From Phycisphaerales bacterium (GTDB lineage Bacteria; Planctomycetota; Phycisphaerae; Phycisphaerales; UBA1924): 64,000 nt of DNA. Position 1 is the stretch's first letter. Each line of letters starts with the position of its first letter. Shown here in pieces: positions 1-8,846 of the stretch. A program made the position numbers and the translations under genes. The DNA is taken from NCBI GenBank assembly GCA_016742075.1, contig JACVCL010000002.1, positions 91,400 through 155,399 on the forward strand, in the 5' to 3' direction. The notes under the pieces are model-generated. The model ran no database searches and had not been told where the DNA came from. It was given only the letters and a program-made list of their open reading frames with translations.

Positions 1-681
1 GATGTAGCGGTTGAGCACGCCGGCCCCGGCCAGCATGATGCCATTGCCGACGACCGACCCGATGAAGATCGCCACGAGCGTGGAACCCCGCCCCATCCCC
101 AGGAGCCTTCCGAAGATGGCCCCGCCGACGCTGCCGGTGGCCGCCAGCGGCACGATGACGAACGTCGCCAGCCCGACGAAGGTCCACCGCCGGACCTTCG
201 GGTAGCGCGCCATCACGAAGCGCCCTTCCTCCGACAGCGCCGCCATGGCCGGGCCGATCTTCGGGATGCGCAGCAGAAAACCCGCGTGGAACACCAGGAG
301 CACCGCCGCGACCATGTCCATCCACGTCACCATCACGAAGAGCTGCGTGGGGGTCATCCGCAGCGCCTCGATGAGGCCGCCGTCGGCCGCGGCCGTGTCG
401 ACCGCCGCATGATCGGCCTTGCCGAAGAGGATGATGAACCGCCCGGCCCCGAAGAAGGTGATCACCGCGAAGCCGGCCAGCTTTGCGACAAAGTCCCACC
501 CGTGCACCAACCACACCCAGGCCAACAGGGCCAGCGTGGCCAGCGGTGGCCCCGCCAGCGTCAGGGCCCACAGCAGCGGCCGGCGCTCGCGGAGCTCTCG
601 GTCGAAGCGAGCCTCGCCGGCGATGAGCGCGGCGTCAGGCTGCGCGGAGCCTGGAGGAATGTGCTCGGAGGAGGGGCTCAA
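1..681 (-). CDS. Small multidrug export-like (COG2426) membrane protein, 3' end missing
   Basis: About 227 residues are visible and the reading frame stays open to the window edge, so the C-terminus is missing. The protein is very hydrophobic, with about five likely membrane segments. A run reading FVIVPLAATGSVGGAIFG resembles the conserved proline/glycine-rich helix of the putative small multidrug export family (Sm_multidrug_ex). That family is poorly characterised and transport has rarely been shown. No ATG is available upstream; the most likely start is TTG at 681 (or 687), with no clear ribosome binding site. A TACACT hexamer lies at 715-720, just upstream. It follows polX on the same strand. 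The family call rests on remembered motifs and is moderately sure. Confidence 0.6.
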   Translation of the reverse strand, partial: MSPSSEHIPPGSAQPDAALIAGEARFDRELRERRPLLWALTLAGPPLATLALLAWVWLVHGWDFVAKLAGFAVITFFGAGRFIILFGKADHAAVDTAAADGGLIEALRMTPTQLFVMVTWMDMVAAVLLVFHAGFLLRIPKIGPAMAALSEEGRFVMARYPKVRRWTFVGLATFVIVPLAATGSVGGAIFGRLLGMGRGSTLVAIFIGSVVGNGIMLAGAGVLNRYI

Positions 682-730
682 GGGCAAACTCGGGGGGGGG
701 GCGAGGGGGGCGCGAGTGTACCCCCCGCCG

Positions 731-2515
731 TCACCGCTTGCCCTTCAGCCAGGTGCGGAGCTTGGCCGCCGTCCAGGTGTTGATGCAGCGTTCGGCGGTC
801 AGCCCGCCGCGACGGCCCGTGATGACCCCGTACCGCAGGTTGTCGAAGTCGTCGGGATGGTGGACATCGCAGTTGATGGCCAGCTGGCAGCCGGCGTCGA
901 GCGCCGCGCGGACATGGGTGTCGCGCAGGTCGAGCCTCATCCAGTTGGCGTTGATCTCCAGCGCGGTGCCGCACTCGGCCGCGGCCTCAGCCAGACGGCC
1001 GATGTCGGGGAAGAAGCCCTCTCGCCGCCCGATCAGGCGGCCCGTCGGGTGCCCGATGATGTGCACCAGCGGATGCCGCGCGGCCGCGACCATGCGCACC
1101 GTCGCGGCCTCGGGGTCCTGCCGCAGGCCGGCGTGCGGCGAGGCGATCACGATGTCGAGCTCGGCGAGCAGATCGTCGGGGTAATCGAGCGATCCGTCCG
1201 AGAGAATGTCGACCTCGCTGCCCGCCAGGATCGTGATCCCCCGCTCGGCCTCGGCGGCCTCGCGCACCGCGGCGATGTGCCGGCGCAGGCGGTCGGGCTT
1301 CAGGCCGCTGGCGATGACCGAAGACTGAGAGTGATCCGTCACCGCGATGGTGTGGAACCCCCGGTCCCTCGCGGCCGCGGCGAGCTCGGCGATCGTCAGC
1401 ACGCCGTCGGAGGCGGTGGTGTGCGCGTGCAGCTCGGCGCGGATGTCGGACACGTCGATAAGGGCGGCGGGGGCGGCATCGAACACATCGCCGCGATCTT
1501 CCCGCAACTCCGGCGGAATCTCCGGCAGCCCCAGCCGCTGGAACACCTCGGCCTCGCTCGCGGCCGCGACCGCTTTCACCCCCCGCGACTGCGGCGGATC
1601 CGGCCGATCGTCGAGCGGAAAGAGGCCGTACTCATTGAGGGTGAACCCCCGCTTGAGGGCGCGCTCGCGGAGTCGGACATTGAACTCTTTGCTTCCGGTG
1701 AAGTAGATCAGCGCGGCCCCGGCGGAATCGGGCGCCACGAACCGAAGATCGGCCTGCACAGTCGCGCCGCTCTCGAGCTCCAGCCGCACCGAGCACTTGG
1801 TCTTGCCGGCCGCGAGCACCTCTCGCACCTCGGGCATCCCGGTGAACACGCCGGCGACGGCGGAGGAATCGTCGGTGGAGGCGAGAAAGTCGAGGTCGCC
1901 GACGGTGTCTCGCCCACGCCGCAGCGAACCGGCGTACCACGCCTTCCTGACGCCGTGCGCTGCCGCCAGCCGACCGACAATCCGTTCGGCCAGCGGCATC
2001 GCCAGCCCGATCGCCGTGCGCTGCGAGGCCGAGGCGGCGAACGCCATCGACTTGCGGATGTTCTCGACGGTCTTGGCCCCCATCCGTGGCACCGTCATGA
2101 TCGAGCCGTCGTCGATGGCCCGCCTCAGGCCCGCCGGATCGGTCACGCCCAGCGTCTCCCAGATCGCCTTCACGGTCTTGGGGCCCAGCCCCGGGATGGC
2201 GAGCATTTCGAGCAGGCCGGCCGGCACGCTCGCGGCGAGTTCATCGTGCTCGGCGATACGGCCGGTGCGCCGGAACTCGATGATCTTGTCCGCCGTCTTC
2301 GCCCCGATGCCCTCGATCGCCCGGAGCGCCGACGCGGCCTGCTTCTCGGAAAGGTCAGCGAGGGCGCCCAGATCGGTCGGGTGGTCGGCGACCACCCGGG
2401 CCGCGCGCAGATGGGCGTTGACCCGGAACTTGTCTGCGCCCGTCAATTCGAGCATCTGACCGATCCGCTCGAACACCGCCGCCAACTGATGGTTGAAGTC
2501 CATGGCCCCATTCAC
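731..2515 (-). CDS. polX: DNA polymerase X family protein with C-terminal PHP domain
   Basis: Bacterial family X DNA polymerase, a gap-filling enzyme of base excision repair that also carries 3'-5' exonuclease activity. The 594 residues match the usual bacterial PolX length (about 570-600). Helix-hairpin-helix segments occupy roughly residues 50-150. The polymerase signature GSLRR (about 196-200) is followed by the metal-binding pair in GDLDFL (about 206-211). The PHP nuclease domain starts near residue 361 with ELHAHTTASDG and includes VTDHSQ. The first ATG is used; a second lies four codons in, and neither has a good Shine-Dalgarno. The gene starts 12 bases after the HTH gene stop, so the two are probably co-transcribed. 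Confidence 0.95.
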   Translation of the reverse strand: MNGAMDFNHQLAAVFERIGQMLELTGADKFRVNAHLRAARVVADHPTDLGALADLSEKQAASALRAIEGIGAKTADKIIEFRRTGRIAEHDELAASVPAGLLEMLAIPGLGPKTVKAIWETLGVTDPAGLRRAIDDGSIMTVPRMGAKTVENIRKSMAFAASASQRTAIGLAMPLAERIVGRLAAAHGVRKAWYAGSLRRGRDTVGDLDFLASTDDSSAVAGVFTGMPEVREVLAAGKTKCSVRLELESGATVQADLRFVAPDSAGAALIYFTGSKEFNVRLRERALKRGFTLNEYGLFPLDDRPDPPQSRGVKAVAAASEAEVFQRLGLPEIPPELREDRGDVFDAAPAALIDVSDIRAELHAHTTASDGVLTIAELAAAARDRGFHTIAVTDHSQSSVIASGLKPDRLRRHIAAVREAAEAERGITILAGSEVDILSDGSLDYPDDLLAELDIVIASPHAGLRQDPEAATVRMVAAARHPLVHIIGHPTGRLIGRREGFFPDIGRLAEAAAECGTALEINANWMRLDLRDTHVRAALDAGCQLAINCDVHHPDDFDNLRYGVITGRRGGLTAERCINTWTAAKLRTWLKGKR

Positions 2516-2527
2516 CGCAAACCGGAT

Positions 2528-2977
2528 CTACGAGCGCCGGCCGGGATCCGCGGCCGGGGCCAGCCCCCGACCGATCGCGCCACGTTCCGGAGGGGACACG
2601 GGGCGATCACCCGAACCCCCGTAACCATCCGGTGCGGCGGTCCGCGCTTCGAGCGCCCGCAACGAGTGCTCCAGTGTATCGACGCGGGCCGTCAGTCGTT
2701 CCAGGGCCGCCGCCACCGCCGTAAGCAACTCCGCCGGGTTGGCCTCCCGCAGATGGAACGGCCGGGACTCGCTGTGCCGAACCGGCCCCTGGCCCGTCAG
2801 CAGCCAGTGCGGGTTGATGTCGAGCCTGGCGCACAGCGCGGCCACGAACTCGACGCTCGGCGTCTGCCCCTGCATGTATCGGCGCACCGTCTCCGAGCTG
2901 TGGCCGGTCGCCTCGCCGAGCTCGCGGTACGACCGATCGCCCACAACTCTCATGAGCCTCTCGTGGATCGGTGTCAT
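2528..2977 (-). CDS. Small helix-turn-helix (XRE-like) DNA-binding protein
   Basis: 149 residues when started at ATG 2977. The N-terminal 70 residues form an XRE/Cro-like helix-turn-helix: SYRELGEATGHSSETVRRYM gives the recognition region, followed by PSVEFVAALCARLDINPHWLLTG. The middle has a short heptad-like stretch (LERLTARVDTLEHSLRALEA) that may dimerise; the tail is disordered. An in-frame GTG at 3064 would add 29 Arg-rich residues, but a -10-like TAAAGT (3065-3070) directly abuts it, so transcription probably starts inside that extension. It sits between recG and polX on the same strand. Its target is unknown. Confidence 0.75.
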   Translation of the reverse strand: MTPIHERLMRVVGDRSYRELGEATGHSSETVRRYMQGQTPSVEFVAALCARLDINPHWLLTGQGPVRHSESRPFHLREANPAELLTAVAAALERLTARVDTLEHSLRALEARTAAPDGYGGSGDRPVSPPERGAIGRGLAPAADPGRRS

Positions 2978-3090
2978 CTGGGCCGACACGGGCAGCCTTT
3001 CTCGGGCATCACGCCCCAATCCCCCCCACCTTCGCCTGTTCCACCGGACGGGCTCGGTGGGCACACTTTAGGGAGTCCCGCGGCATGGCA

Positions 3091-5259
3091 TCACGCGATG
3101 TCGCCGAGACCGAGAGCCTCGCCGTGCGACCGCATGAGCCTCGCGCGCACGAGGGCTTCTTCGGGCATCCCCAGGGTGGGCGACTTGTCGATCCACGCCG
3201 CGGCGTCGCGGCGAGCCAGGAGCAGCAGATTGGTGTCCTCGGGGAACCGTGCGGCAGAGAACTGCGCCGCCCCTGCCTGCCGGGCCCCCAGGATCTCCCC
3301 GGGCCCCCGGAGTTCGAGGTCTCGCTCGGCCAGCACGAAGCCGTCGGACTGTTCCGCGACGGCTTTCATGCGATCCCCCGCTTCGGGCGTTGGTGCGTCG
3401 CCGATCAGCACGCAGACCGAGGCCTTGCTGCCGCGTCCGACCCGTCCCCTCAACTGGTGAAGCTGGGCGAGCCCGAACCGCTCGGCGTGCTCGATCACCA
3501 TCACCGTCGCATTGGACACGTCGACCCCCACCTCGATCACCGTCGTGGCCACCAGAGCGTCGATGGCCCCGGCCCTGAAACGCTCCATCACCGCGTCGCG
3601 CTGCTCGCGTCCCATCCGGCCGTGGAGCGAAGCCAGCCGCTTGCCGGCGAGGGGACCCTCTTCCAGGTGCCGGAGCACGGATCGCACCGACTTGAGCGAC
3701 CGCTCCCGGTCGCCGCCCGCGGGCGGCGCGTCGGTGAGCAGCCCGGGGTCCTCGGCCTCGCCGCCGTCGATCGCCGGGACGACGATGTACGCCTGCTCGC
3801 CCCGGTCAAGTCGCGTCCGGAGCCAGGCGTACACCTCTGCGGACTTGTCGCCCGGCACCCAGCGCGTGCGGATCGGTGATCGACCCGGCGGCATCCCTCG
3901 CACGGTCGAGACGTCGAGATCGCCGAAGACCGTGAGCGCGAGCGTCCGCGGGATCGGCGTGGCGGTCATGACGAGGGTGTGGGGCATCGCTCCCCCTTCG
4001 CCGCCCTCCCGCAGCAGCATGCGCTGGTGGACGCCGAAGCGGTGCTGCTCGTCGATCACGGCCACCGCCAGCGAGGCGAAGCGCACACCCGCCGAGAGCA
4101 GCGCGTGCGTGCCGACCACCATGTCGATCTCCCCGGATGCCAGCCCCTCGTGCACCGCTCGGCGCTCGGCCTCCGGGAGGCCGCCCGTGAGCAGGGCCGT
4201 CTTCACCGATGATCCGGCGAGGTATCGCGAGATGCTGGCGAAGTGCTGCTCGGCCAGGAGCTCGGTGGGCGCCATGAGCGCCGATTGATGACGCGACGCC
4301 GCGCTCATAAGCATCGCGTACAGCGCGATCACCGTCTTGCCCGACCCCACATCGCCCTGCACCAGGCGGCTGGTGGGCGTGGGCCGCTGAAGATCGGCGG
4401 CCACCTCGCGCACCACCACATCCTGCGCCTCCGTGAGCGGGAAGGGGAATCGTGCGCGGATGTGCCCGTCGATGGCCTCCGACCAGCGCAGGGCCGGCGC
4501 CCGGCGCGTGCGCCGGACGTACGCCCGCTTCATCTGGACCCCCAGCTGCAGGAGCAGCAGTTCGTCGTACGCCAGGCGGCGCCGGGCGGCGCGGACTTCC
4601 TCCTCGTCCGCCGGCCTGTGGAACATGCGGTAGGCCTCGCGCAGGACGGGCAACGCCCGGTCGACGCGGAGCGTGTCGGGCAGATGGTCGTCGATCTGCG
4701 GCAATGCGGCGTCGAGCACCGACAGCACCGTCTTCTCGATCGCCGAAGACGGCAGGTCCTCGCTGGCGGGGTACACGGGCCTGAGGCGGGCCTCTCCGCC
4801 CTCGGGCTGCAAGGCGTCCGCCGGCGCCTCGCCCTCGTCGGTCAGCACCTCCCACTTGGGGTTGGCGATCTGGAGCCCCGAGTGGAACCGTTTGGCGGTC
4901 CCCTGCACCCGGATCCGCATCCCCACACGCAGCCGGCTTTGCAGGAACGTCTGGTTGAAGAACACCAGGTCGAGCCGGCCGGTCGGGTCCAGCAGGACCG
5001 CCTCGAACCGCGGCCGCGGACGCCGGTTCACGACCCGTGTGGCCGTGATCTCGCCGCGAGCCGACACGACCGCCCCCGCGGCCAGCCGGGCGATCGGGGC
5101 CTCGGGCTCGATGCGCTCGTGCCGGTGCGGCAGGTGCTTGATGAGGTCGGCCAGCGTGGCGACGCCCAGACGCCGGAAGGCCGCCGCCCGGCGCGGGCCG
5201 ACGTGCGGCAGCTCTTCGACGGGGGTCTGAAGCCTCAGTTGGGCCGCCGAGCCGTTCAC
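3091..5259 (-). CDS. recG: ATP-dependent DNA helicase RecG
   Basis: Branch-migration helicase that remodels stalled replication forks and Holliday junctions. The 722 residues fit the family. An N-terminal helix-hairpin-helix and OB-fold wedge domain (about 1-200) precedes the helicase core. Visible motifs are Walker A GDVGSGKT (about 302-309), the DEQH box (about 403-406), TATPIPRTLA (motif III) and motif VI in QLRGRVGRGSK. The start is GTG at 5259: no Shine-Dalgarno is present, but TACACT lies exactly six bases upstream (5266-5271), which would place transcription initiation at the start codon. The HTH gene and polX follow downstream on the same strand. Confidence 0.97.
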   Translation of the reverse strand: MNGSAAQLRLQTPVEELPHVGPRRAAAFRRLGVATLADLIKHLPHRHERIEPEAPIARLAAGAVVSARGEITATRVVNRRPRPRFEAVLLDPTGRLDLVFFNQTFLQSRLRVGMRIRVQGTAKRFHSGLQIANPKWEVLTDEGEAPADALQPEGGEARLRPVYPASEDLPSSAIEKTVLSVLDAALPQIDDHLPDTLRVDRALPVLREAYRMFHRPADEEEVRAARRRLAYDELLLLQLGVQMKRAYVRRTRRAPALRWSEAIDGHIRARFPFPLTEAQDVVVREVAADLQRPTPTSRLVQGDVGSGKTVIALYAMLMSAASRHQSALMAPTELLAEQHFASISRYLAGSSVKTALLTGGLPEAERRAVHEGLASGEIDMVVGTHALLSAGVRFASLAVAVIDEQHRFGVHQRMLLREGGEGGAMPHTLVMTATPIPRTLALTVFGDLDVSTVRGMPPGRSPIRTRWVPGDKSAEVYAWLRTRLDRGEQAYIVVPAIDGGEAEDPGLLTDAPPAGGDRERSLKSVRSVLRHLEEGPLAGKRLASLHGRMGREQRDAVMERFRAGAIDALVATTVIEVGVDVSNATVMVIEHAERFGLAQLHQLRGRVGRGSKASVCVLIGDAPTPEAGDRMKAVAEQSDGFVLAERDLELRGPGEILGARQAGAAQFSAARFPEDTNLLLLARRDAAAWIDKSPTLGMPEEALVRARLMRSHGEALGLGDIA

Positions 5260-5265
5260 GTCACG

Positions 5266-5271
5266 AGTGTA
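5266..5271 (-). promoter_or_regulatory. -10-like TACACT directly upstream of recG
   Basis: TACACT on the minus strand, separated from the GTG start of recG by six bases. A -10 box at this distance would give a leaderless message. No convincing -35 hexamer is visible 16-18 bases upstream. The same arrangement (TACACT, six bases, GTG) occurs before xseB. Confidence 0.45.
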
Positions 5272-5321
5272 GAGGCGGGCCGGGGGGGGCCGTGCCGGCG
5301 TTGGACCGGCTCGGCCGGAGG

Positions 5322-5358
5322 GAAAAGAAAACGGGCCCCGGGTTCGGCCGGGGCCCGT
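5322..5358 (-). terminator. Rho-independent terminator after the first OmpA gene
   Basis: A perfect 11-bp GC-rich stem (5331-5341 with 5348-5358), six-base loop, then a U-rich tract (TTTCTTTT) on the minus strand. It lies about 20 bases after the stop codon at 5380 and ends that transcript before recG. Confidence 0.9.
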
Positions 5359-5379
5359 GGAACGATCTGAGGGGAGCGA

Positions 5380-5976
5380 TCAGTTCGAACCGAGGACGAC
5401 GATCTCGACGCGGCGGCTGGCGGCCTTGGTGGCCTTGGGCTGCTGGGCCCCGCGGCCGTCGGCCGTCATCCGAGAGCGGGAGACACCTTTGCTCGCGAGG
5501 TACTCCACGACGGCGTTCGCGCGGGCGAGCGACAGAGCCTCATTTGACCCCCACTTGGACTTGCGGATCGGGTCGCTGTCGGTGTGGCCGACCACGCGGA
5601 TCTGCCGGCCGCCGTACTGCCCGTTGAGCTGGCGGGCGATGCCATCGAGGGTCTTGCGGGCCTCGGGCTTGACGGTGGTCTGCCCGGACGCGAAGAGCAC
5701 GTCGCCACCGACCTCGATCGTGACCTCCTGCTGCGAGGAGCCGAAGCTCTCGGACCGGGAGGGCGGCGGGGTGTACGTCGGCTGCGGCTGGGGCTGCGGC
5801 GTGGCGACCGCGACCGGAGGGGGCGTCTGGGCCATCCGCGTGTTCAGGTCCGCGATCTGGTTGCGGAGGTCCTGATTCTCCTTGGCGAGCTGCTCCTTGG
5901 ACGGCTCGTTGCTCTTGCAGCCGACGGCCCCGAAGGACGTGACGGCCAGCATCAGGCACAGGGCGATTCGCTTCAT
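5380..5976 (-). CDS. OmpA-family lipoprotein (Pal-like), copy 1
   Basis: 198-residue envelope protein with a short signal sequence ending in AVGC, so Cys20 is probably lipidated. Next come a short coiled coil (about 28-50), a Pro/Gln-rich linker, and a C-terminal OmpA domain (about 85-195) that binds peptidoglycan. The diagnostic VVGHTDSD and NEALSLARANAV motifs are present. ATG 5976 was chosen because GAGG lies about ten bases upstream and the signal peptide starts there; an upstream in-frame extension to 6075 is rejected. The gene has its own promoter (6069-6097) and terminator. It is a tandem paralogue of the next gene. It probably links outer membrane and cell wall. Confidence 0.9.
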   Translation of the reverse strand: MKRIALCLMLAVTSFGAVGCKSNEPSKEQLAKENQDLRNQIADLNTRMAQTPPPVAVATPQPQPQPTYTPPPSRSESFGSSQQEVTIEVGGDVLFASGQTTVKPEARKTLDGIARQLNGQYGGRQIRVVGHTDSDPIRKSKWGSNEALSLARANAVVEYLASKGVSRSRMTADGRGAQQPKATKAASRRVEIVVLGSN

Positions 5977-6068
5977 GGTCTGCGTTCCTCGATCCGTCGG
6001 GTTCAACCGGCCGGCACAGGGGGGTGGGGAGCGCCCGGATCCTCCGGACGCGGGTGTTCTGGATTCGG

Positions 6069-6097
6069 ATAGCACGGCACGAACGGGCGTTTGTCAA
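6069..6097 (-). promoter_or_regulatory. Near-consensus sigma-70 promoter for OmpA copy 1
   Basis: On the minus strand, TTGACA (6092-6097), a 17-base spacer and TGCTAT (6069-6074). The -35 box is perfect. Expected initiation near 6062 gives an untranslated leader of about 86 bases before ATG 5976. It is the best promoter-like sequence noticed in the window. Confidence 0.75.
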
Positions 6098-6247
6098 GGG
6101 GGTGCGACTCAGCAACGGACCGGCCCACCCACGGCCCGCGCACCTAGTGCCTCGACCGGGTCATTCTTCGGCCAGAAGGCCTCGGAATCCCCAATCCCGG
6201 CACCGGCTGGTGCAGGGTGTGGACGGCGCCCCCCCGGGCCGGGCCCG

Positions 6248-6841
6248 TCAGCGGCTGAGGACGACGATCTCGACCCGACGGCTGGCCGCCTTGGTGGCCT
6301 TGGGCTCCGACGAGCCCAGACCCTGCGCGAGCATCCGCCCGCGGTCGACGCCCTTCCCGGCGAGGTAGTCAAGCACAGCCTGGGCCCGGGCCATCGACAG
6401 GGCGTCGTTGGAGGGCCACTTGGAGCGGCGGATGGGGTCTGAGTCGGTGTGGCCGACGACCTTGATCCGGTTGCCGGCCCACTGGCCATTGAGCTGCTGG
6501 GCGATGCGGTCGAGGGACCGCCGCGCGGTGCTGCGGATCGAGGCCGACCCGCTGGCAAAGAGGACGTCGCCGGCGACGTCGTACACCTGGGCGGCGCCGG
6601 GGCCGCCGTGAACGGTGACGCCGGGCTCGTTGAACACCTCGCCGCCGCCCGCCATCCCGACGGGGGCCGGAGCCGGGACGGCCTGCATCCCGGCGACCCG
6701 CTGCTCCATGGCGTTCACCCGATCCCGCAGCCCCTGCAGCTCGATCTGCATCTGGTCGCGCACAGGATCCTTGTTGCTCTGACATCCGCCGGAAAACAGC
6801 CCCGAAACCGCCACCAACGCAACGAGCACCAGACGCTTCAT
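6248..6841 (-). CDS. OmpA-family lipoprotein (Pal-like), copy 2
   Basis: 197 residues, same plan as the downstream copy: signal sequence ending in SGGC (Cys20 likely lipidated), heptad-rich segment (MQIELQGLRDRVNAMEQRV, about 30-50), linker, then OmpA domain (about 90-195) with VVGHTDSD and NDALSMARAQAV. Both proteins end in a nearly identical stretch (ATKAASRRVEIVVL), so they are clearly duplicates. ATG 6841 is preferred because it begins the signal peptide and has a purine-rich AGGGAA upstream; an 18-residue upstream extension is not convincing. It lies 83 bases after the prepilin peptidase gene and may be read from that operon. Confidence 0.88.
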   Translation of the reverse strand: MKRLVLVALVAVSGLFSGGCQSNKDPVRDQMQIELQGLRDRVNAMEQRVAGMQAVPAPAPVGMAGGGEVFNEPGVTVHGGPGAAQVYDVAGDVLFASGSASIRSTARRSLDRIAQQLNGQWAGNRIKVVGHTDSDPIRRSKWPSNDALSMARAQAVLDYLAGKGVDRGRMLAQGLGSSEPKATKAASRRVEIVVLSR

Positions 6842-6924
6842 GGTTCCGATTCCCTCTGGGTTCAACGTTCTGAGTCCCCCGACCGTCCGACGCACAATCT
6901 ACTGGAATCCCGCCAGGCGCGCGC

Positions 6925-8505
6925 TCAGGGAAGGTTGATCGCCCGCTGGAATATCGCCGAGAGCACGGCTTCAAAGCCCGGCTTGAACAGGACGACCAGC
7001 ACCGTCGCGGCGGCAAGGTGCGGCCCGTAGGGCATGGCCGACCCCTCACGCTTGAACAGCGTCCGGGTGAAGACCGACCCGACCGCCCACGCGATCCCGA
7101 GAAACGGCGCAACAAAGAAGGCCAGCAGCGGGTCCATCCACCCCAGCACGGCCCCCACGGCGGCCATGAGGTGCACGTCGCCGAGGCCCATGGCCTCTTT
7201 GCCGAACGCCAGCGAGCCGAAGATGCGGATGCCCCAGACCGCCGCGCCACCCACCAGATACCCGAGGGCCGATCCGGCGAAGGCGGCCACCCACAGGTGG
7301 GGCCGAACGGCGTCAAACGGCCCATCGGGCCCCGTGAGCCAGTACCCGACCGCCCCCAGCAGCAGGCAGGGAGCGAGGAACAGCACCTCCCACAGCATCT
7401 CCCGCCGGGCGTGGGGGTACTGCACCCAGAGCGGGTCCTCGGCGTCGTGGGCGTCGCCCCCCCCGGCCTCCCGGGATACCGCAATCTGTCGCAGGAACAC
7501 GCCGATCAGAAGCCCCAGGGCCATCCCGAGGACAGTGAGATGCAGGTGCAGCCCGTTGCCCAGACGGAGTCCGGCCGTGAACCCCACGAGCATCAGGGCC
7601 ACCGCCGGTGCGGTGAAGTAGAAGGTGCGGCGGAGCAGCACGCTCACGGGCATGTCGGCACGGTCGTGAGGGGGGTCCGGCGCGCTTCCGGTTGAGACGG
7701 CCGAGCCCCGGTTTGCCCGCAGGCGGTCGGCTTCCTCGGCCTTGGCGACGGCCTGCTTCTCCCAGGCTTCGTAGTCCGCAAAACTTCGGCGCAGCAGGCC
7801 GAACCGCAGGAGCAAACACCCGACGCCGATACCCGCCAGACCCCCGATCGCCGCGCCGATCCACCCGGCTTCGGGAAGGGGGATCGTCCACGGGAAGTCG
7901 CCGGCCCGCATCACGGCGTGACCGGGCGCCCCGGTCACCCGAGCGGTCCACCCGCCGAGGATCAGGGCGTGCAGTGGGTGCACCGCCAGCCCCATCAGCG
8001 TGATGGTCAGGGGGATCGAGAGGGGAATGGTGAAGGTCTTGAGGTCGATGATCGTGATGGCGACGAGCGCCGCCAGCAGGATGAGCACCATCAGCCCCAT
8101 GGGCCACATCCGCAGCAGGCCCTCGCGGGCCCAGTCGGGTTTCCATACCGCCGGGTCGAGCCCGACGAGGGTGGCGGCCGAGGGGTCCATGAACCAGAAC
8201 GCGAAGGTGCCGGCGAAGAGCAGCGCGGTCAGCAGTTCGATGAGCGGGTACTGCGCGGAGATCGGCGAGCGGCAGAACCGGCAGCGACCGCGCAGCAGCA
8301 GCCAGCCGAGGATCGGGAAGTTCTCACGAAACGTCAGCCGGGTTTCGCACGACGGGCAGGCCGAGGGCGGACGGACGATGTTCATCCCCCGCGGCAGGCG
8401 GTAGGCGAGCACGTTCAGAAACGACCCGACGATGGCCCCGAAGGCGAACACGAACGCCAGCGAGAGCAACGCGGCGGACCACTGAAGAATCTGGTAGTTC
8501 TGCAT
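6925..8505 (-). CDS. Oversized prepilin peptidase (A24 family)
   Basis: Inner-membrane aspartyl protease and N-methylase that processes type IV pilin-like signal peptides. The N-terminal Zn-binding domain is intact: Cys50, Cys53, Cys75 and Cys78, between GSFLNVLAYRLPRGM and the first core helices. The two catalytic Asp candidates are in IIDLKTFTIP (about residue 154) and GLGDVHLMAA (about 443). In usual 250-290-residue members these are about 60 residues apart; here the gap is near 290 because of extra segments containing a charged loop (EAWEKQAVAKAEEADRLR) and additional membrane helices. Total 526 residues. Its ATG overlaps the xseB stop as TGATG, indicating translational coupling. No pilin genes are adjacent. 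Confidence 0.9.
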   Translation of the reverse strand: MQNYQILQWSAALLSLAFVFAFGAIVGSFLNVLAYRLPRGMNIVRPPSACPSCETRLTFRENFPILGWLLLRGRCRFCRSPISAQYPLIELLTALLFAGTFAFWFMDPSAATLVGLDPAVWKPDWAREGLLRMWPMGLMVLILLAALVAITIIDLKTFTIPLSIPLTITLMGLAVHPLHALILGGWTARVTGAPGHAVMRAGDFPWTIPLPEAGWIGAAIGGLAGIGVGCLLLRFGLLRRSFADYEAWEKQAVAKAEEADRLRANRGSAVSTGSAPDPPHDRADMPVSVLLRRTFYFTAPAVALMLVGFTAGLRLGNGLHLHLTVLGMALGLLIGVFLRQIAVSREAGGGDAHDAEDPLWVQYPHARREMLWEVLFLAPCLLLGAVGYWLTGPDGPFDAVRPHLWVAAFAGSALGYLVGGAAVWGIRIFGSLAFGKEAMGLGDVHLMAAVGAVLGWMDPLLAFFVAPFLGIAWAVGSVFTRTLFKREGSAMPYGPHLAAATVLVVLFKPGFEAVLSAIFQRAINLP

Positions 8506-8840
8506 CAGAACGGCGCTGGCTCGACGTCGTCTTCCGATGCCGACGAGGCTGCGGGGGGCGACCCGCGCCGCCCCCGATGGCCCGCTGGACCCGTCGGCGG
8601 GGAGTCTTCATCGGCCTGAGCGGCCGCGGGTTTGGAGGGATTGAGGTAGGAAATCCGCTGCTCGGCCTGCGCGAGGACCTCCTCGCACCGCTGCCGCAGC
8701 GCCAGCCCCCGCTCGTAGGCCTTGATCGCGTCCTCGAGCCCGATCTCGCCCGACTCGATCCGGTCGATCAGGGCTTCGAGCTGCTCCAAGGCCTGCTCGA
8801 AGGAGAGTTCATCGTCGCGGTTGGCGGTGGGCTTGGGCAC
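8505..8840 (-). CDS. xseB: Exodeoxyribonuclease VII small subunit
   Basis: Small subunit of exonuclease VII, which degrades single-stranded DNA together with XseA. The 111 residues begin MPKPTANRDDELSFEQALEQ, with the family helical core LEALIDRIESGEIGLEDAI and YERGLALRQRCEEVLAQAE in the first 75 residues. The remaining tail is Pro/Ser/Asp-rich and longer than usual. The start is GTG at 8840: no Shine-Dalgarno, but TACACT lies six bases upstream. It follows xseA by 38 bases and overlaps the prepilin peptidase start by one base. Confidence 0.93.
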   Translation of the reverse strand: MPKPTANRDDELSFEQALEQLEALIDRIESGEIGLEDAIKAYERGLALRQRCEEVLAQAEQRISYLNPSKPAAAQADEDSPPTGPAGHRGRRGSPPAASSASEDDVEPAPF

Positions 8841-8846
8841 GGGGGA

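Noticed and set aside
419..3460. Open frame of about 1000 codons on the plus strand opposite polX and recG
   Set aside because: It is antisense to genes with full family motifs, is rich in Arg, Pro and Gly without domain structure, and arises from high GC content.
6200..6250. GC palindrome after OmpA copy 2
   Set aside because: A GGGCCCGGCCC-like inverted repeat is expected by chance in this GC content and lacks a U-tract.
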